In this document: in pieces, positions 8,864 to 16,689 of the stretch | Position numbering within the stretch: position 1 is the first letter of the stretch | Layout: each line of letters begins with the position of its first letter | From: Myxococcales bacterium UBA1660 | GTDB lineage: Bacteria; Myxococcota_A; Polyangia; Polyangiales; Houyiibacteriaceae | NCBI GenBank assembly: GCA_002320815.1 | Contig: DCLA01000089.1 | Span: forward strand, 1 to 21,154 | Direction: 5' to 3' | Length of the DNA: 21,154 nucleotides | The notes under the pieces: model-generated | The model's input: only the letters and a program-made list of their open reading frames with translations | Told to the model about the DNA's origin: nothing | The model's database searches: none | Made by a program: the position numbers and the translations under genes

Positions 8864-10239
8864 ACGATCGAACGAGCGCCCGACTGCTCCTCGCGCTGCT
8901 GGCCGTGGGCTGCGGCGCCAAGACGGGGCTGCCCATCCCGGAGACCGAGGAGGCCACCGACGCCGAGGTGCTGCCGGACCTGCCCGTCAGCGATCTGGGG
9001 AGCGATCTGGGGATGGACATGCCGATGGCCTGCGTCCCCTTCCGGGCCGAGGCGCGGTTGGCCTCGCTGGACATCTTCCTGGCCATGGACTCGTCGAGCT
9101 CCATGGAGCAGCCCGCGGCCGCCGGGGAGACGAAGTTCGCGGCCATCGCCGAGGCGATCGAAGGCTTCATCGAGGCGCCGGAGTCCGAGGGGCTGGGGGT
9201 GGACCTCACGTTCTTCCCGCACGTGGACGCCGACGTGCCCGAGTTCTGTACCGGCGATCGCAGCTGCGGCGGCGGCCCCGACTCCTGCGTCGAGCCGGAC
9301 GTCTGCGTCCCCAGCGGTACCGAGTTCTGCTTCGTCGACGGCGACTGCGGTGTACCCGGCGACCGGTGCCAGGCCCTGGGGCGCTGCGCCGGCGGCGAAG
9401 AGCTCTGCCTGAACATCGGCGACCGTTGCCGGGGCGGGGAGCGCTGCGTGGACTTCGGCGCGTGCGTGAACCGCACCGCCTGCGACCTCGACCGCTACCG
9501 CGACCCGGCGGTGCCCATGGGGCTCCTGCCGGCCAACGCCGCGCCGGTGCGACGCGCGCTGATGAGCCGCGCCCTCGACGGGGGGACCCCCACCCTGCCC
9601 GCGCTGACCGGGGTGCTGGAGCGCGCCCGGGACTGGAGCGCGACCAACCCGGGCAGCAAGGTGATCACCCTGCTGGCCACCGACGGATTCCCGGAGAGCT
9701 GCGACCCCGCGGTGGAGTTCCTCGAGGACGACCCCTCGGTGGGCATCGAGGCCCCGGCCCGGGTCGCCGCCGAGGGCGCCGCCGCGGGGATCCAGACCTT
9801 CGTGGTCGGCGTCTTCGGGCCCGACGAGGAGCTCGAGGCCCGGGAGAACCTCTCGCGCCTGGCCTTGGCCGGAGGCACCGACGAGGCCCTGGTGATCACG
9901 ACCGACGAGCCCATCACCGAGCGGCTCCTGGCGGTCCTGGACGAGCTGCGCCGCTCGGTGCGCACCTGCGTCTACGCCATCCCCCACGAGGGCGTGCTCC
10001 CGGACCCCGCGACCCTGCGGGTGCGGATCCTGCCGCCCGCCGGGGACCCCCTGGAGCTCACCCGGGTCGATGGGCCCCTGGACTGCGACCCGATGACCGG
10101 CGGCTTCTACTTCGAGGGCGACCTCGGCGGCGGGGCGCGGCCGGGATACCTGGAGCTCTGTCCGGCCTCGTGCAGCCTGACCGCGGCCAGCGAGGACTTC
10201 ATCGTGGAGATGGAGGCCGGCTGCGAAGACGACCTCTGA
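8860..10239 (+). CDS. VWA-domain lipoprotein with Cys-rich insertion
   Basis: 459 residues from the ATG at 8860, which overlaps the preceding TGA. The lipobox is LAVGC (lipid Cys18), followed by an acidic DLGSDLGMDM linker. A von Willebrand factor A fold begins at about residue 68. The metal-ion-dependent adhesion site is complete: DxSxS at 77-81 (DSSSS), Thr243 in GGTPT, and Asp275 in LLATDG. Between the first helix and the Thr motif lies an insertion, about residues 130-208, with 13 cysteines and tandem modules such as DCGVPGDRCQALGRC. The domain continues to about residue 365 (TFVVGVFG), and a further beta-rich C-terminal part has four cysteines. VWA proteins bind protein ligands through a divalent metal, so a surface adhesion or assembly role together with the beta-helix partner is a reasonable inference. 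The partner is unknown. Confidence 0.92.
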
Positions 10240-10294
10240 TCCGACGCGCATCCACCGCCCACGGGAGACGCGAAGAAGGTAGAGTACGGGTCCG

Positions 10295-11452
10295 ATGATC
10301 ACGAACGAGGCACCGGGGGAGGAAGAGCGCGCGAGCGTGCCGCCCCCCGCCGGCGAGTCCTTCGCGGTCGCGATCGAGGGCGAGCTCCCCGCGGCCCCCT
10401 GGACCTTGGCCTCCACGCCGTGGCCGCGGAGCGGCGGGTGCCTGAAGGGCTCCCGGAGCACCGCGGTGGTCGGCCCGCGAGGGGGCACCCTGCGCGAGCT
10501 CTTCGTCCTCCCCGGCAAGCCCAACCCCACCCGGCAGCGCTACGCGCGCTCCGGCGTGGCCACCGCGGGCGACGGGTTCCGGGTGACCTCGCGGCGGAAG
10601 CTCTTCGCCTTCGACGGCGAGGGCGCCCTGCGCTGGCAGACGCCGATGCTGGGGCCGCAGTCGCGCTACGAGACGACCCCGCTGATGCTCGAAGGCGACG
10701 TGAGCGTCGTCGGGCTCGATCACCTCATCGCCTTCGTGGACGCCGAGGGGACCGTCGCGCGGGTGCGCCTCGAGGGCGGCGGGCTGGACGACACCGGCCA
10801 CTCGCCCAACCTGACCCGGGACGGCCGCCTGGTGCTCACCGGACCCCTGCGCGAGGTGTCGGTGTTGGACCCGGCGGGCGGTCGCTCGCTGGGTCCCCAC
10901 GGGCTGGACATCGCGCCACCGGCGGTGACCGACGACGGCGCGCTGGTCGTCGCGGGCTTCGGCGGCGACGGCCTGGTGCTCCTGGACCCGGCCACCGGCG
11001 CCGCGCGCGCCCGGGGCGCGGATCTCGAGGTCGACCAGATGCCCACGGTGGGGCCCGGCGGGCGGATCGCCGTGGGTTCGTCGCTGGGGCCCGGCTGGAT
11101 CCTGGAGCGCGACGGCGCCACCGTGGCCTCCGGCTCGGCCCAGGCCTTCGCCGCCCTCGAGCACGAGTGGCGCGCCCTGAGCTACGGGTCGCTCCGGGCG
11201 CTCGACGCCGACGGCGAGCTCCGCTGGGAGACGCCGATGGGCGACGGCTTCGAGGTCGGCTGGCACCTGCGCCTGGTGGTCGACCGCGAGGGGACGACCT
11301 ACGTGCCCCTGCACCGCAGCGTCGTCGCCGTGGACGCCGAGGGCGCGGTGCGCTTCGAGGTGGACACCCGCGAGCGCCCCACCGACATCGCGCCCCTGGC
11401 CGATGGCCGGATGGTGGTGGTCACCGCGGCCCGGGTGCTCCTGCTCGAGTAG
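10295..11452 (+). CDS. PQQ-like beta-propeller protein, cytoplasmic
   Basis: 385 residues, ATG at 10295, 55 bp after the VWA gene. There is no signal peptide or lipobox. Repeated segments such as KLFAFDGEGALRWQTPM, HLIAFVDAEGTVARVRL, EVSVLDPAGGRS, GLVLLDPATGAARARG, SLRALDADGELRWETPM and SVVAVDAEGAVRFEV are classic PQQ-like (BamB/quinoprotein-type) blades: an Asp-x-x-G turn, then a Trp or hydrophobic strand. At least six blades are visible. The absence of an export signal and of enzyme motifs suggests an intracellular scaffold or binding protein. A TAGAGT box at 10280-10285 stands 9 nt before the ATG and might be a promoter. Co-transcription with the two genes upstream is possible. Function unknown. 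Confidence 0.85.
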   Translation: MITNEAPGEEERASVPPPAGESFAVAIEGELPAAPWTLASTPWPRSGGCLKGSRSTAVVGPRGGTLRELFVLPGKPNPTRQRYARSGVATAGDGFRVTSRRKLFAFDGEGALRWQTPMLGPQSRYETTPLMLEGDVSVVGLDHLIAFVDAEGTVARVRLEGGGLDDTGHSPNLTRDGRLVLTGPLREVSVLDPAGGRSLGPHGLDIAPPAVTDDGALVVAGFGGDGLVLLDPATGAARARGADLEVDQMPTVGPGGRIAVGSSLGPGWILERDGATVASGSAQAFAALEHEWRALSYGSLRALDADGELRWETPMGDGFEVGWHLRLVVDREGTTYVPLHRSVVAVDAEGAVRFEVDTRERPTDIAPLADGRMVVVTAARVLLLE

Positions 11453-11465
11453 CGCGCCGCCGGGG

Positions 11466-11471
11466 TACCCT
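11466..11471 (+). promoter_or_regulatory. candidate -10 box TACCCT 6 nt before the MBL-fold gene
   Basis: GGGGTACCCT ends 6 nt before the ATG at 11478, with no Shine-Dalgarno between. If used as a -10 element, the transcript would start at or near the ATG and be leaderless. It lies in the 25-bp gap after the propeller gene, so read-through from upstream is the alternative. GGTACC is also a short palindrome, which may explain the match by chance. Confidence 0.35.
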
Positions 11472-11477
11472 CGGGCC

Positions 11478-12749
11478 ATGGACATCCTCGGACGCTTCGG
11501 ACGCTACGTGGGCAAGTCGCCGGAGGAGGCGACCTTCTACTGGACCGGGGGTCCGGTGGAGCTGGCGGAGCGGACCTGGTTCGGCTCGGCCTTCAGCGGG
11601 GTCACCGCCTTCGACACCGAGGCCGGCGTGGTGCTCGTGGACTCGGGGCTGAAGAAGGTCGCGCCCATGCTGGCCTCGATGATCCGGAGCCGGACCCGAG
11701 CCCCGATCCACACGGCGATCTTCACGCAGGGGCACGTGGACCACGCCTTCGGGTTGGAGGCCTTCCTGGTCGAGGGCCAGGCGCCGCCGCAGGTCGTCGG
11801 CCACCGCGCGATGCCCGCGCGCTTCGCTCGCTACCAGGCCACCGAGGGGCACAACCGGGCGATCAACGCGCGGCAGTTCGGGGGCACCGTGCGCGACCAC
11901 GAGGCCGGGCCCAATGCCGGGGGCTACGAGACCTTCGGGCCGCCGGCCCTTCCGCCCACGGTGCTCTACGACCGGCGGGTCGACCTGAGCGTCGGCGGGC
12001 TGACCTTCGAGGTCCACCACTGTCGCGGGGAGACCGACGACCACAGCTTCGTCTTCTGTCCGGAGCGCAGCGTGCTCTGCCCGGGGGACCTCTTCATCTG
12101 GGCCATGCCCAACGCGGGCAACCCGCAGAAGGTGCAGCGCTACCCCTGGGAGTGGGCCGCCGGGCTCCGGGCCATGGCCGCCCTCGGGGCGCGCAGCCTG
12201 GCCCCGGGCCACGGTGGCCCGGTGGTCGACGATCCGGAGCGGGTGAAGCAGATGCTGCTGAGCACCGCCGAGGTCCTCGAAGACATCGTGGCCCAGACGC
12301 TGGCCGCGATGAACCAGGGGTCGCCGCCCCACGTGGACATCGTGCACGCGGTCCGGCTCCCCGAGCGGGACGAGCCCTGGCTGCGGAACACCTACGACGA
12401 CGCGGAGTTCATCATCCGCAACGTGATCCGCTACTTCGGGGGCTGGTGGAGCGGTCGGCCCAGCGAGCTGAAGCCGCCCCCGCGGGCGGCGCTCGCCCGG
12501 GAGATCGCCGACCTGGCCGGCGGCGCCGTCGCGCTGGCCGAGCGAGCGCGCGCGCTCGCGGGCAGCGACGTGCGGGTCGCGTGCAGCCTGGCCGACCACG
12601 CGCTGGAGGCCGCGCCCGAGGACGAGGCGGTCCGCGCGATCGTCGCGGCCATCTACCGGGAGCGCTCGGCGAGCGAGACCGGGCTCATGGCCCAGAACCT
12701 CTTCGCCTCCGCGGCGGCCTACGCCGAGGAGGGCCGCCCCTACCGCTGA
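11478..12749 (+). CDS. metallo-beta-lactamase-fold hydrolase with alkylsulfatase dimerisation domain
   Basis: 423 residues from the ATG at 11478. Residues about 30-250 are an MBL fold: VVLVDSG at 52-57, the metal motif TQGHVDHAFG at 83-92, Glu185 (RGETDDHS), Asp204 (CPGDLFIW) and His245 (APGHGG). The canonical motif is T-H-x-H-x-D-H; here the first metal His is Gln84. Residues about 265-415 match the alkyl-sulfatase dimerisation domain of SdsA1/BDS1-type enzymes (DIVHAVRLPE, PWLRNTYDD, IRYFGGWWSGRPSELKP, LADHALEAAPED). The C-terminal SCP2-like domain of full SdsA1 (about 650 residues) is missing, as in the shorter relatives usually annotated as MBL-fold hydrolases. No export signal is visible. 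A linear sulfatase or related hydrolase is possible, but the missing ligand makes activity uncertain. Confidence 0.9.
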   Translation: MDILGRFGRYVGKSPEEATFYWTGGPVELAERTWFGSAFSGVTAFDTEAGVVLVDSGLKKVAPMLASMIRSRTRAPIHTAIFTQGHVDHAFGLEAFLVEGQAPPQVVGHRAMPARFARYQATEGHNRAINARQFGGTVRDHEAGPNAGGYETFGPPALPPTVLYDRRVDLSVGGLTFEVHHCRGETDDHSFVFCPERSVLCPGDLFIWAMPNAGNPQKVQRYPWEWAAGLRAMAALGARSLAPGHGGPVVDDPERVKQMLLSTAEVLEDIVAQTLAAMNQGSPPHVDIVHAVRLPERDEPWLRNTYDDAEFIIRNVIRYFGGWWSGRPSELKPPPRAALAREIADLAGGAVALAERARALAGSDVRVACSLADHALEAAPEDEAVRAIVAAIYRERSASETGLMAQNLFASAAAYAEEGRPYR

Positions 12750-12758
12750 GCGCTCAGC
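12745..12758. repeat. 14-bp perfect palindrome holding both convergent stop codons
   Basis: GCTGAGCGCTCAGC is its own reverse complement. The plus-strand TGA (12747-12749) of the MBL-fold gene and the minus-strand TGA (complement of 12754-12756) of the thioredoxin gene are the two halves of the palindrome. The gap between the genes is only 4 bp. No T-run follows on either side, so it is not a normal intrinsic terminator. Confidence 0.85.
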
Positions 12759-13134
12759 CCTCGGCCTTCTTGGGGATGCCGAAGAGCTCTTCCACGGTCT
12801 GCTCGTGGTAGAGGCTGCCGCGCACGCCCATGATCCGCTCCTTCTCCTTGCCCTTGGCGAAGTAGATCACGGTCGGGGTGGCGGTGACCTGGAGCATGCC
12901 GGCGGCCCGGGGCGCGAAGTGGGTGCCCATCTCGCAGACCTTCACGCGACCGTCGTAGGTCCCGGCGAGGGACTGGATGACCGGCTCGAGCTGCTTGCAC
13001 GGCCCGCAGTTGGGGCCCCAGACGTCGAGGATCACCGGGACTCCGGAGCGGAGCACCTCGGCCTCGAAGTTCTTGTCATCCACGTGCACGGGCATCTTCT
13101 TGGAAGCGCCGAAGATCTTGGAGAGGAATCCCAT
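12754..13134 (-). CDS. thioredoxin-family protein
   Basis: 126 residues, ATG at 13134. A thioredoxin fold is shown by VILDVWGPNCGPCKQLEP with the redox pair Cys43-Gly-Pro-Cys46, the cis-proline Pro87 in TATPTVIYF, and the terminal helix. The usual Trp before the first Cys (WCGPC) is replaced by Asn (NCGPC), which should alter redox potential or partner choice. A third cysteine, Cys68 (VKVCEMG), sits in the central region. The short basic N-terminal extension (GFLSKIFGASKK) could be amphipathic, but no signal peptide is present, so the protein is probably cytoplasmic. It converges on the MBL-fold gene and diverges from the MFS transporter gene. A dithiol reductase or thiol-stress role is expected. 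No reductase partner is adjacent; the flavoprotein at 20462-21028 lacks the parts needed to serve as one in the standard way. Confidence 0.93.
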   Translation of the reverse strand: MGFLSKIFGASKKMPVHVDDKNFEAEVLRSGVPVILDVWGPNCGPCKQLEPVIQSLAGTYDGRVKVCEMGTHFAPRAAGMLQVTATPTVIYFAKGKEKERIMGVRGSLYHEQTVEELFGIPKKAEG

Positions 13135-13237
13135 GGGTCGGTCTCGTTCGGGGCCACGCGCGAGGAAACGGCCTCGCTGCGGGCACGACGGAGTAGCGCG
13201 CCGGCCCGCGGCGCGCCAAAAGACTCCTCACTCTCCG
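13135..13237. promoter_or_regulatory. divergent region between thioredoxin and MFS genes with GC inverted repeat
   Basis: The 103-bp region must carry start signals for both genes. A 7-bp inverted repeat, GCGCGCC-GGCCCGC-GGCGCGC, lies at 13196-13216, 21 bp before the transporter ATG, where an operator would be placed. A four-A run follows on the plus strand. I see no good -10/-35 pair and no Shine-Dalgarno for either gene. Confidence 0.4.
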
Positions 13238-14422
13238 ATGTCCCGAGAGCCCGTCCTCACCCGGCCCTTCCTGTTGGCCGCGACCGCCAACCTCCTCCAC
13301 GGCATGGCGATCTTCTCCTTCCTCCATCTCCCCGGCTTCGTCGAGGAGCTCGGGGCGACCCCCGCCGTGGTGGGCATCGTCTTCGGCACCTTGAGCGGCG
13401 CGGCGATCGTGGTGCGCCCCTTCGCGGGCCGGATCATGGACACCGCGGGTCGGCGCATCGTGGCGCTGGCGGCGGGCGCGGTGCACGTGGTGGCCTGCCT
13501 GCTCTACCTGACGGTCCACGAGGTGGGCCCGTGGATCTTCGTGGTGCGCTGCATCCACGGGTTCGCCCAGGGGGCCCTCTTCAGCGTGCTCTTCACCTAC
13601 GCGGCCGACGTGGTGCCCGCGTCGCGGCGCTCCGAGGGCATCGGCTACTTCGGCATCGCGGGGATCTTGCCCATGGCCCTCGGGGGGCTGATGGGCGACT
13701 TCGTCCTCGCCCACGCCGACTACCCCACCCTCTTCGTGGTCTGCGCCGGCGTGGCCCTGGTGGCGCTGCTGATCACCGTGCCCCTGCCCGAACCGGAGCG
13801 CGAGCGGGACACCGAGCCCCGCGGCTTCTTCGCCGCGCTCGGGCAAGCGGACCTGGTGCCCATCTGGGTCGTGGGCAGCTTCTTCTCCCTGGCCCTCGCC
13901 GGTATCTTCACCTTTCTGAAGAACTTCCTGGCGCAGGAGGACTTCGGGAGCACCGGACTCTTCTTCGCCAGCTACTCGGCGACCACCATCGCGCTGCGGG
14001 CGGGGCTCGGCTGGCTCCCGGACCGCGTCGGCCCGCTGAAGGTCTTCTACCCGTCGATGGTCGCCTTCTCCGGCGCCTCCATCGCGCTGAGCCTCGCCCA
14101 GGGGGTCCCCGGGCTCGCCATGGCCGGTGCGCTGGCGGGGTGCGGCCACGGCTTCGTCTTCCCGATCCTCTCGACCCTGGTGGTCGAGCGGGCCAACCCC
14201 GCGGACCGCGGCTCGGCGATCAGCCTCTTCACCGCGGTCTTCGACGTGGGCCTCTTCCTCGGGGGCCCGGTGCTCGGGTGGGTCGCCGGCCCCACCGGCG
14301 ACTACCGCTTCATGTACCTGGTGGGCGCCACCCTGCCGATCGTGGGCCTGACGATCTTCCACCTCTGGGACCCACGGGTGCGGCCCGCCCCGGAGCGTGA
14401 AGCCGCGTCGCTCGATCGCTGA
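13238..14422 (+). CDS. major facilitator superfamily transporter
   Basis: 394 residues from the ATG at 13238; upstream in-frame starts would add a hydrophilic, unrelated extension. About twelve hydrophobic segments are visible. The loop between helices 2 and 3 carries MFS motif A (GRIMDTAGRR at 64-73), and a related DRVG sequence marks the second half (GWLPDRVGPL). The two six-helix halves are joined by a charged loop around residues 183-200 (PEPERERDTEPR). The length and this layout fit proton-driven drug or metabolite exporters, but the substrate cannot be named. It begins the rightward run that continues with an esterase 89 bp downstream, so it may export or import a compound handled by those enzymes. 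Confidence 0.93.
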   Translation: MSREPVLTRPFLLAATANLLHGMAIFSFLHLPGFVEELGATPAVVGIVFGTLSGAAIVVRPFAGRIMDTAGRRIVALAAGAVHVVACLLYLTVHEVGPWIFVVRCIHGFAQGALFSVLFTYAADVVPASRRSEGIGYFGIAGILPMALGGLMGDFVLAHADYPTLFVVCAGVALVALLITVPLPEPERERDTEPRGFFAALGQADLVPIWVVGSFFSLALAGIFTFLKNFLAQEDFGSTGLFFASYSATTIALRAGLGWLPDRVGPLKVFYPSMVAFSGASIALSLAQGVPGLAMAGALAGCGHGFVFPILSTLVVERANPADRGSAISLFTAVFDVGLFLGGPVLGWVAGPTGDYRFMYLVGATLPIVGLTIFHLWDPRVRPAPEREAASLDR

Positions 14423-14511
14423 ACCGGAAGCGAGCGTCGTCTCCTCACTCGAGCGGCATCGCCCGTGCCCCAACGCTTCCCGCCCGAGCCGGAGTCGGGT
14501 AACCCAGCATC
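14423..14511 (+). promoter_or_regulatory. leader of the second esterase gene with inverted repeats
   Basis: In this 89-bp gap, GGAAGCG (14426-14432) is matched by CGCTTCC (14474-14480). CCCGA-x7-TCGGG spans 14483-14499 and overlaps GGGTAACCC at 14497-14505, 6 bp before the ATG. The last two cannot form together. They could be an operator for the PucR-type regulator encoded downstream or RNA hairpins. No T-run is present to support termination after the transporter gene. Confidence 0.3.
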
Positions 14512-15483
14512 ATGGACGATGGGTCATCGGGCCGGCGGCCCCCCTTCGACCCCGAGCTGCGCGCCGGGCTGGCGGTGGTCGGGGGGGTGTTCCCGCCGAC
14601 CATCACCCCGGACCTCATCGGGTTCATGCGGAGGTCCTATGCGGGCCCGCCGTTGGAGATGCTGCTCGCCGGTCGAGCGATCCTGACCGAGGATCGGGTC
14701 TTCCCGGGCGCCGGCGGGCACGAGCTCCTGGCGACGGTGTTCCGACCCGAGAGCGCGACGGGGCTGCGGCCCGGGGTGCTCTTCGTTCACTCGGGCGGGC
14801 TCATGTTCGGGGATCGCTTCAGCGGGCTCGATCGGATGCTGGAGTTCGTCGAGGACCTGGGGGTGGTGCTGATCTCCATCGAGTACCGCCTGGCCCCCGA
14901 GTACCCCGATCCCTACCCGCGCGACGACGTCTACGCCGCGCTCGAGTGGGTGGCCTCGCGCGCCGATGACCTGGGCGTCCGCCTCGACCGACTGCTCATC
15001 GCCGGTGCCAGCGCCGGCGGGGGACTCGCCGCGGGGGCTGCGCTGGCGGCCCGGGACCGTGGGGGACCCCGGCTGCGCGGGCAGCTCCTGGACTATCCGA
15101 TGCTCGACGATCGCGGGACCACGCGCTCGACCCACCAGTTCGACGGCATCGGCGTATGGGACCGGATCAGCAACGAGACCGGTTGGAGCGCCCTGCTCGG
15201 CGACGCCCGCGGGGGCCCCGACGTCTCGCCCTATGCGGCGCCCGCCCGGGCCACGGATCTGCGCGACCTCCCGCCCGCGTTCATCGACGTGGGGAGCGCG
15301 GAGATCTTCCGGGACGAGGCGGTCGCCTTCGCGGACGGTTTGTGGAACGCGGGCGGTCACGCCGAGCTCCACGTGTGGCCCGGCGGCTTCCACGCCTTCG
15401 ACATCTTCGCCCCGCACACCGCGCTCTCCCGTGGCATGATCCAGACGCGAAGAGCATGGATGGCGCGCCTCCTCGCCGATTGA
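14512..15483 (+). CDS. alpha/beta hydrolase of the hormone-sensitive lipase family, second copy
   Basis: 323 residues, ATG at 14512. The oxyanion-hole motif is HSGG (93-96) instead of HGGG. The nucleophile is Ser167 in GASAGGG, the probable acid Glu264 in GSAEIFRDE, and the base His294 in GGFHAFD. The EYRLAPEYPDPYPRDD segment (124-139) confirms the family. The HGG-to-HSG change is a modest variation of the oxyanion loop and need not inactivate it. No signal peptide is present. The PucR-type regulator gene starts 10 bp after the stop, so the two are almost certainly co-transcribed and the regulator may control this esterase. Likely function is hydrolysis of a small ester or lactone; the substrate is unknown. 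Confidence 0.93.
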   Translation: MDDGSSGRRPPFDPELRAGLAVVGGVFPPTITPDLIGFMRRSYAGPPLEMLLAGRAILTEDRVFPGAGGHELLATVFRPESATGLRPGVLFVHSGGLMFGDRFSGLDRMLEFVEDLGVVLISIEYRLAPEYPDPYPRDDVYAALEWVASRADDLGVRLDRLLIAGASAGGGLAAGAALAARDRGGPRLRGQLLDYPMLDDRGTTRSTHQFDGIGVWDRISNETGWSALLGDARGGPDVSPYAAPARATDLRDLPPAFIDVGSAEIFRDEAVAFADGLWNAGGHAELHVWPGGFHAFDIFAPHTALSRGMIQTRRAWMARLLAD

Positions 15484-15493
15484 AGACGACCCC

Positions 15494-16519
15494 GTGCAGG
15501 AGCTCCTGGCCCGACTGAAGACGCTCGATCCCAACGCGAGTCTCGCGTTGCGGGTCATCGCGTGCTTCGACGAGCTGGTGCGCGGCGGCGTGAACACCCA
15601 GGCGCTCCTGGGCGCGGCGGCCTCCCTCTCGGGCTGCGTCGCCGGATACGCGCGGGAGTCGGGGCGCCCCATGCGGGTCTCCCCCGCGGGCGAGACCCTG
15701 GAGCCGGCGCCGCCCCCCACCGGCGCCCACGAGGTCGACGGCTTGCAGGTCTGGCTCGAGCGCGAGGGCCCCGAGCAGGTCAACGACGCGATGATCCTCG
15801 AGCGCCTGGCGCTCGCCCTGGCCATTCGCTCGGGCCGCGCGACCACCGATCCGCTCCGGCGGCTGGGGGCGCTCCTGGACCCCGAGGGGACCGGCGAGCA
15901 GCGCCGCGCCGCGGCGGCCAAGCTCGGCCTGGGGCCGCGTAGCCGCTACCGCGTCGCCAGCCTGCCACTCTTCGCTACCTGGGCGCAGCACCCGGCGATG
16001 CTCGAGGACGTGGTGCCGACCCGATTCGGCCCGATGCACGTGGTGGTGCTGCCGGCGGAGACGACCGCCCTCGAGGCGCGCCCCTGCGGGATCGGCGCCG
16101 CCATGCGGGCCGAGGATCTGCACCGTTCGTTCGCCACCGCGATGGTGAGCCTGCGCCTGTGCGCGCCGCCGGAGGTCCCGGTGGTGGTCGCCGACGACTA
16201 CGGCGGGTTGGTGGAACTCCTGGCCCAATGCTCCCTGGAGCAGCCGCTCTTGGACGTCGAAGAGCTCGAGGACGTGATGCGGCACCCGTGGGCGACCGTG
16301 ACCCTCGACGCGCTCCTGCGCTCGTCGTCGGTGCGCGAGGCCGGTCGCCTGGCCAACGTGCATCACAGCACGATGCAGACCCGGCTGGAGAGCATCCGGG
16401 ACGCCCTCCCCTTCGACCCGCTGGACGGGATCGGGCGCACGCGTATCGGGCTCGCGTTCCTGGCCTGGCGGCTCCGGCACTCGTCGGTGCTCGACCTCCC
16501 GCCGCCCGACCGCCGCTGA
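15494..16519 (+). CDS. PucR/CdaR-type transcriptional regulator
   Basis: 341 residues from a GTG at 15494, 10 bp after the esterase stop. Residues about 255-328 match the PucR C-terminal helix-turn-helix: a preceding ELLAQC...DVEELEDVMRHP helix, then TLDALLRSSSVREAGRLANVHHSTMQTRLESIRDAL as the HTH, and an aliphatic closing helix (RIGLAFLAWRL). Residues 1-240 form a putative sensory part with alternating helices and strands, but no GAF or PAS signature that I can call. Family members activate catabolic genes in response to metabolites such as purines, sugar acids or amines. Its tight link to the esterase and the serine hydrolase 170 bp downstream suggests it regulates them. The effector is unknown. 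Alternative: another DNA-binding family with a similar HTH. Confidence 0.8.
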   Translation: MQELLARLKTLDPNASLALRVIACFDELVRGGVNTQALLGAAASLSGCVAGYARESGRPMRVSPAGETLEPAPPPTGAHEVDGLQVWLEREGPEQVNDAMILERLALALAIRSGRATTDPLRRLGALLDPEGTGEQRRAAAAKLGLGPRSRYRVASLPLFATWAQHPAMLEDVVPTRFGPMHVVVLPAETTALEARPCGIGAAMRAEDLHRSFATAMVSLRLCAPPEVPVVVADDYGGLVELLAQCSLEQPLLDVEELEDVMRHPWATVTLDALLRSSSVREAGRLANVHHSTMQTRLESIRDALPFDPLDGIGRTRIGLAFLAWRLRHSSVLDLPPPDRR

Positions 16520-16689
16520 GCCGAGTCTGAGCGGCCGAGCCGAGCCGAGCCGAGCTGAGCCGCCAATCGGCGGGCAATGGGCGCCGAGATCGCGCCGAGC
16601 GGCGGTACTGCGCCGGCACCGCCCTCGCTAGCGTGAATGTGTCCGATTTGTTTCGGCGCTCGGGGCGCCAGCGGACACGGAGGTGTGAG
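16520..16689 (+). promoter_or_regulatory. intergenic region before the serine hydrolase: hairpins, possible operator, strong ribosome-binding site
   Basis: After the regulator stop come pentanucleotide repeats, then the hairpins CCGCC-AATC-GGCGG (16560-16573) and CGCCG-AG-CGGCG (16593-16604), and an 8-bp direct repeat GCGCCGAG (16581-16588 and 16592-16599). The imperfect dyad CCGATTTGTTTCGG at 16643-16656 is unusually A/T-rich for this genome and is a candidate operator or promoter. GGAGGT at 16679-16684 with a 5-nt spacer is the clearest Shine-Dalgarno in the window and fixes the ATG at 16690. Confidence 0.5.
16537..16561. repeat. five tandem GAGCC/GAGCT pentanucleotides
   Basis: GAGCC occurs three times in a row, then GAGCT, then GAGCC, starting 18 bp after the regulator stop codon. 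A further GAGCC lies at 16518-16522 and interrupted copies lie between. This is a simple-sequence tract that could change length by slippage. It is outside coding sequence, so any effect would be on the transcript or on downstream promoter spacing. Confidence 0.8.

Noticed and set aside
16537..16561. GAGCC repeats as a CRISPR or iteron array
   Set aside because: The units are only 5 bp with no spacers; this is simple-sequence repetition.
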